A stretch of DNA of 64,000 nt from Rhodocyclales bacterium GT-UBC (GTDB taxonomy: Bacteria; Pseudomonadota; Gammaproteobacteria; Burkholderiales; Rhodocyclaceae): positions 1 through 64,000 of the forward strand of contig QXPY01000015.1 in NCBI GenBank assembly GCA_003583745.1. The letters are read 5' to 3'. The notes below the pieces were generated by a model. The model made no database searches. It had not been told where the DNA came from and saw nothing but the letters and a program-made list of their open reading frames with translations. A program made the translations under genes and the position numbers. Positions 62,522 through 64,000 of this stretch are shown here, piece by piece (position 1 is the first letter of the stretch; every line of letters begins with the position of its first letter).

Positions 62522-62994
62522 TGAACGCCCAATGGGATTACGGTGAGGCAGTCCGCCTCACCCGCAATGTCCGCAACGATGGCACCTACCCTGGCCTCGA
62601 TCCCGGGGCTCCGCTGGTGCGCCGAGGCAGCATCGGCTATGTGGTCGACGTCGGCACCTTCCTGCAGGACCAGATCATCTACTCGGTCAACTTCATCGAG
62701 GAAGGCAAGATTGTCGGCTGCCGCGAGGAAGAGCTGATTGGCGCCGACGAAGCCTGGACACCATCACGCTTCGAGTTCCGCGACAAGGTTCGCTCAACCA
62801 AAGCGCTTTCGGTTGGCGGCGAGGTACTGGTCGAACTCGGTGCCAGCGGCGAAGTCATCAAGGTCATCCGCGATGCCCCAGGCGGGGTCGCCTATCACAT
62901 CCACTTCGACAGTCTGCGCGGACGCGTCCTGCAGATTCCCGAGGATGCGCTGGCCGCGGCGGAAGGCAACGACGAGGCAGACGTAAAGGAGTAA
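62518..62994 (+). CDS. nifZ: Nitrogenase maturation protein NifZ
   Basis: 158 residues. The N-terminal NifZ domain reads WDYGEAVRLTRNVRNDGTYPG, GSIGYVVDVGTFLQDQIIYSVNF; a second, related half (about 85-140: DKVRSTKALSVGGEVLVELGASGEVIKV) resembles the first, with the same turn of SH3-like strands. NifZ acts in P-cluster assembly of MoFe protein. Between nifW and nifM, as in Azotobacter. Confidence 0.93.
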   Translation: MMNAQWDYGEAVRLTRNVRNDGTYPGLDPGAPLVRRGSIGYVVDVGTFLQDQIIYSVNFIEEGKIVGCREEELIGADEAWTPSRFEFRDKVRSTKALSVGGEVLVELGASGEVIKVIRDAPGGVAYHIHFDSLRGRVLQIPEDALAAAEGNDEADVKE

Positions 62995-62996
62995 GC

Positions 62997-63821
62997 ATGC
63001 AGCTCGGCTATCTCGAACTGAAGCTTTCCTGGGAACTCTTCCAGAAAGCACCGGAAACCCTGTCCGATCCTGAACGCAATCGCCTGCAGGAAGTGGCCAA
63101 CAAGCAGAGCCGGATCGAGCAATGCATCCTGGCCAGCGCCGATGCCGCCAACGTCGTCGTCCCGGACACCACGCTGGCGGCGCGCAGTGCCGAGATCCGC
63201 AAACGCTACCCGAGCGAGGAAGAATATTTTCTGGATCTGGAGAAGAACGGCCTGAACGAAGCAGAACTGGCCGAGGCCGTCGAGCGCGACCTGCGCGTCG
63301 AAGCCGTACTCGAAAAGGTCGCTGCCAGCGCCGTCCCGGTCAGCGCCGTCGATGCCGAGATCTACTATCGCCTGCACCAGGAAGCCTTCGACCGGCCGGA
63401 GGCCCGCCGCCTGCGGCACATCCTGATCACCTTCAACAACGAGAAGGAAAAGGTCAAGGCCCGGCAACAGCTCGAAGCCCTGCGCTTTTCACTGAAAACG
63501 CCGAAGCATTTCGCCGATGCCGCCCTGCGTCACTCGCAGTGCCCGACTGCCATGGAAGGCGGGCAGCTGGGCGTGGTCAAGCGGGCCCAGCTCTATGCAG
63601 AACTCGAACCGGCCGCCTTCGCCCTGGCTGAAGACGAGATCACGCCGGTCCTCGAATCGCCGATCGGCCTGCACATCCTGCGCTGCGACGAGATTTTCCC
63701 GAGCGGCATGATGCCCTTTGCGGAGGTCGAAGCGAAAATCATCGAGCGCCTGACCGAAAAGCGCCGCCGCGAAAAGCAGCGCGACTGGATCAAGGATCGC
63801 CTCAACCCACCGGGCAAGTAA
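62997..63821 (+). CDS. nifM: NifM, parvulin-type peptidyl-prolyl isomerase
   Basis: 274 residues: helical N-terminal part with LGYLELKLSWELFQKAPE, then a parvulin domain (about 130-235: RLRHILITFNNEKEKVKARQ, FADAALRHSQCPTAMEGGQLG, ITPVLESPIGLHILRCDEI). It is needed to fold the Fe protein NifH into active form. No signal peptide, consistent with cytoplasmic action. It ends the operon before a strong terminator. The rest of the nif genes lie elsewhere. Confidence 0.94.
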   Translation: MQLGYLELKLSWELFQKAPETLSDPERNRLQEVANKQSRIEQCILASADAANVVVPDTTLAARSAEIRKRYPSEEEYFLDLEKNGLNEAELAEAVERDLRVEAVLEKVAASAVPVSAVDAEIYYRLHQEAFDRPEARRLRHILITFNNEKEKVKARQQLEALRFSLKTPKHFADAALRHSQCPTAMEGGQLGVVKRAQLYAELEPAAFALAEDEITPVLESPIGLHILRCDEIFPSGMMPFAEVEAKIIERLTEKRRREKQRDWIKDRLNPPGK

Positions 63822-63845
63822 GCCCGAAAGGAACGCCGCAACGAC

Positions 63846-63870
63846 AAACGCCTCGGATCGAGGCGTTTTT
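63846..63870 (+). terminator. Terminator of the nif operon
   Basis: A 9-bp stem aacgcctcg / cgaggcgtt with a 3-base loop and a T run, 25 bases after the nifM stop. Confidence 0.93.
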
Positions 63871-63971
63871 CTTTGCCAAGGTGTCCTGACAGTAGTTTTC
63901 GCCAAGCGGCAAATCTCAAGAGCATGCTGTCAGCGCCTCTTGCCCAACGCACTAATCGACTCGCACTGGAC

Positions 63972-64000
63972 AAAAAAGAGCCCCGGAATCGCTTCCGGGG
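63972..64000 (-). terminator. Terminator of a gene beyond the right edge
   Basis: ccccggaa / ttccgggg, 8 bp with a 4-base loop; on the minus strand it is followed by CTCTTTTTT. It ends a minus-strand gene that lies outside. The stretch 63871-63971 shows no gene. Confidence 0.8.

Noticed and set aside
63593..63973. 126-codon minus-strand frame at the right end
   Set aside because: Overlaps nifM and its terminator, no motif and no ribosome binding site.

Overview
The window looks like a chromosomal segment of a diazotrophic betaproteobacterium, most likely of the Rhodocyclales (Dechloromonas/Azonexus-like). This is inferred from gene order and protein flavour: the rpsB-tsf-pyrH-frr-uppS-cdsA-dxr-rseP-bamA-skp-lpxD-fabZ-lpxA-lpxB-rnhB block, glnD beside map, hupB followed by tRNA-Val, and a nifV-cysE-nifW-nifZ-nifM cluster. 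No database comparison was possible.

Layout. 1-930: the 3' end of PEP carboxylase and the PEP synthase regulator ppsR. 938-4534 (minus): an OprD-like porin coupled to a membrane diguanylate cyclase, then an SPOUT RNA methyltransferase. 4531-18497 (minus): a dense envelope and translation operon covering S2, EF-Ts, UMP kinase, ribosome recycling, undecaprenyl-PP, CDP-DAG, DXP reductoisomerase, RseP, BamA, Skp, lipid A synthesis and RNase HII. 18698-23088: an orphan rfbD, then map-glnD. 23169-33275 (minus): an overlapping operon smc-zipA-ligA-galU-hpt-methyltransferase-mtnP. 33464-39549: a Rieske protein, a lipoprotein, and a lysine/DAP operon dapC-dapD-pilU-dapE-prmB. 39571-41261 (minus): a small lipoprotein and pepD.

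41324-49628 is an integrated element of about 8.3 kb in the 3' end of tRNA-His. It has a 17-bp direct repeat at its two ends, a P4-type integrase beside the intact tRNA, and repeated TACCGTCA arm-like sites at both ends. It also carries an AlpA-like regulator, a Toprim primase, a DUF3987 helicase-like protein, several tiny overlapping genes and one HK97-fold major capsid protein. No portal, terminase, protease, tail or lysis gene is present. Between the AlpA-like gene and the replication genes are three copies of a ~24-bp motif, two direct and one inverted, around a strong terminator. This is the layout of the phage P4 antisense-RNA immunity system. An iteron cluster beside an AT-rich stretch looks like a replication origin. 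I read the element as a phage satellite, with P4-type control and one capsid gene, of a kind I do not recognise. It is the most interesting part of the window.

49606-63870 is core genome again: tRNA-His, tig-clpP-clpX-lon with a heat-shock-like promoter before lon, hupB, tRNA-Val, an HDOD protein, trmJ, suhB and a TPMT-family methyltransferase. The nif cluster nifV-cysE-(conserved nif protein)-nifW-nifZ-nifM follows. It is preceded by a NifA upstream activator site and a near-perfect sigma-54 promoter, so it should be expressed only under nitrogen-fixing conditions. The window ends with a terminator for a gene lying off the right edge.
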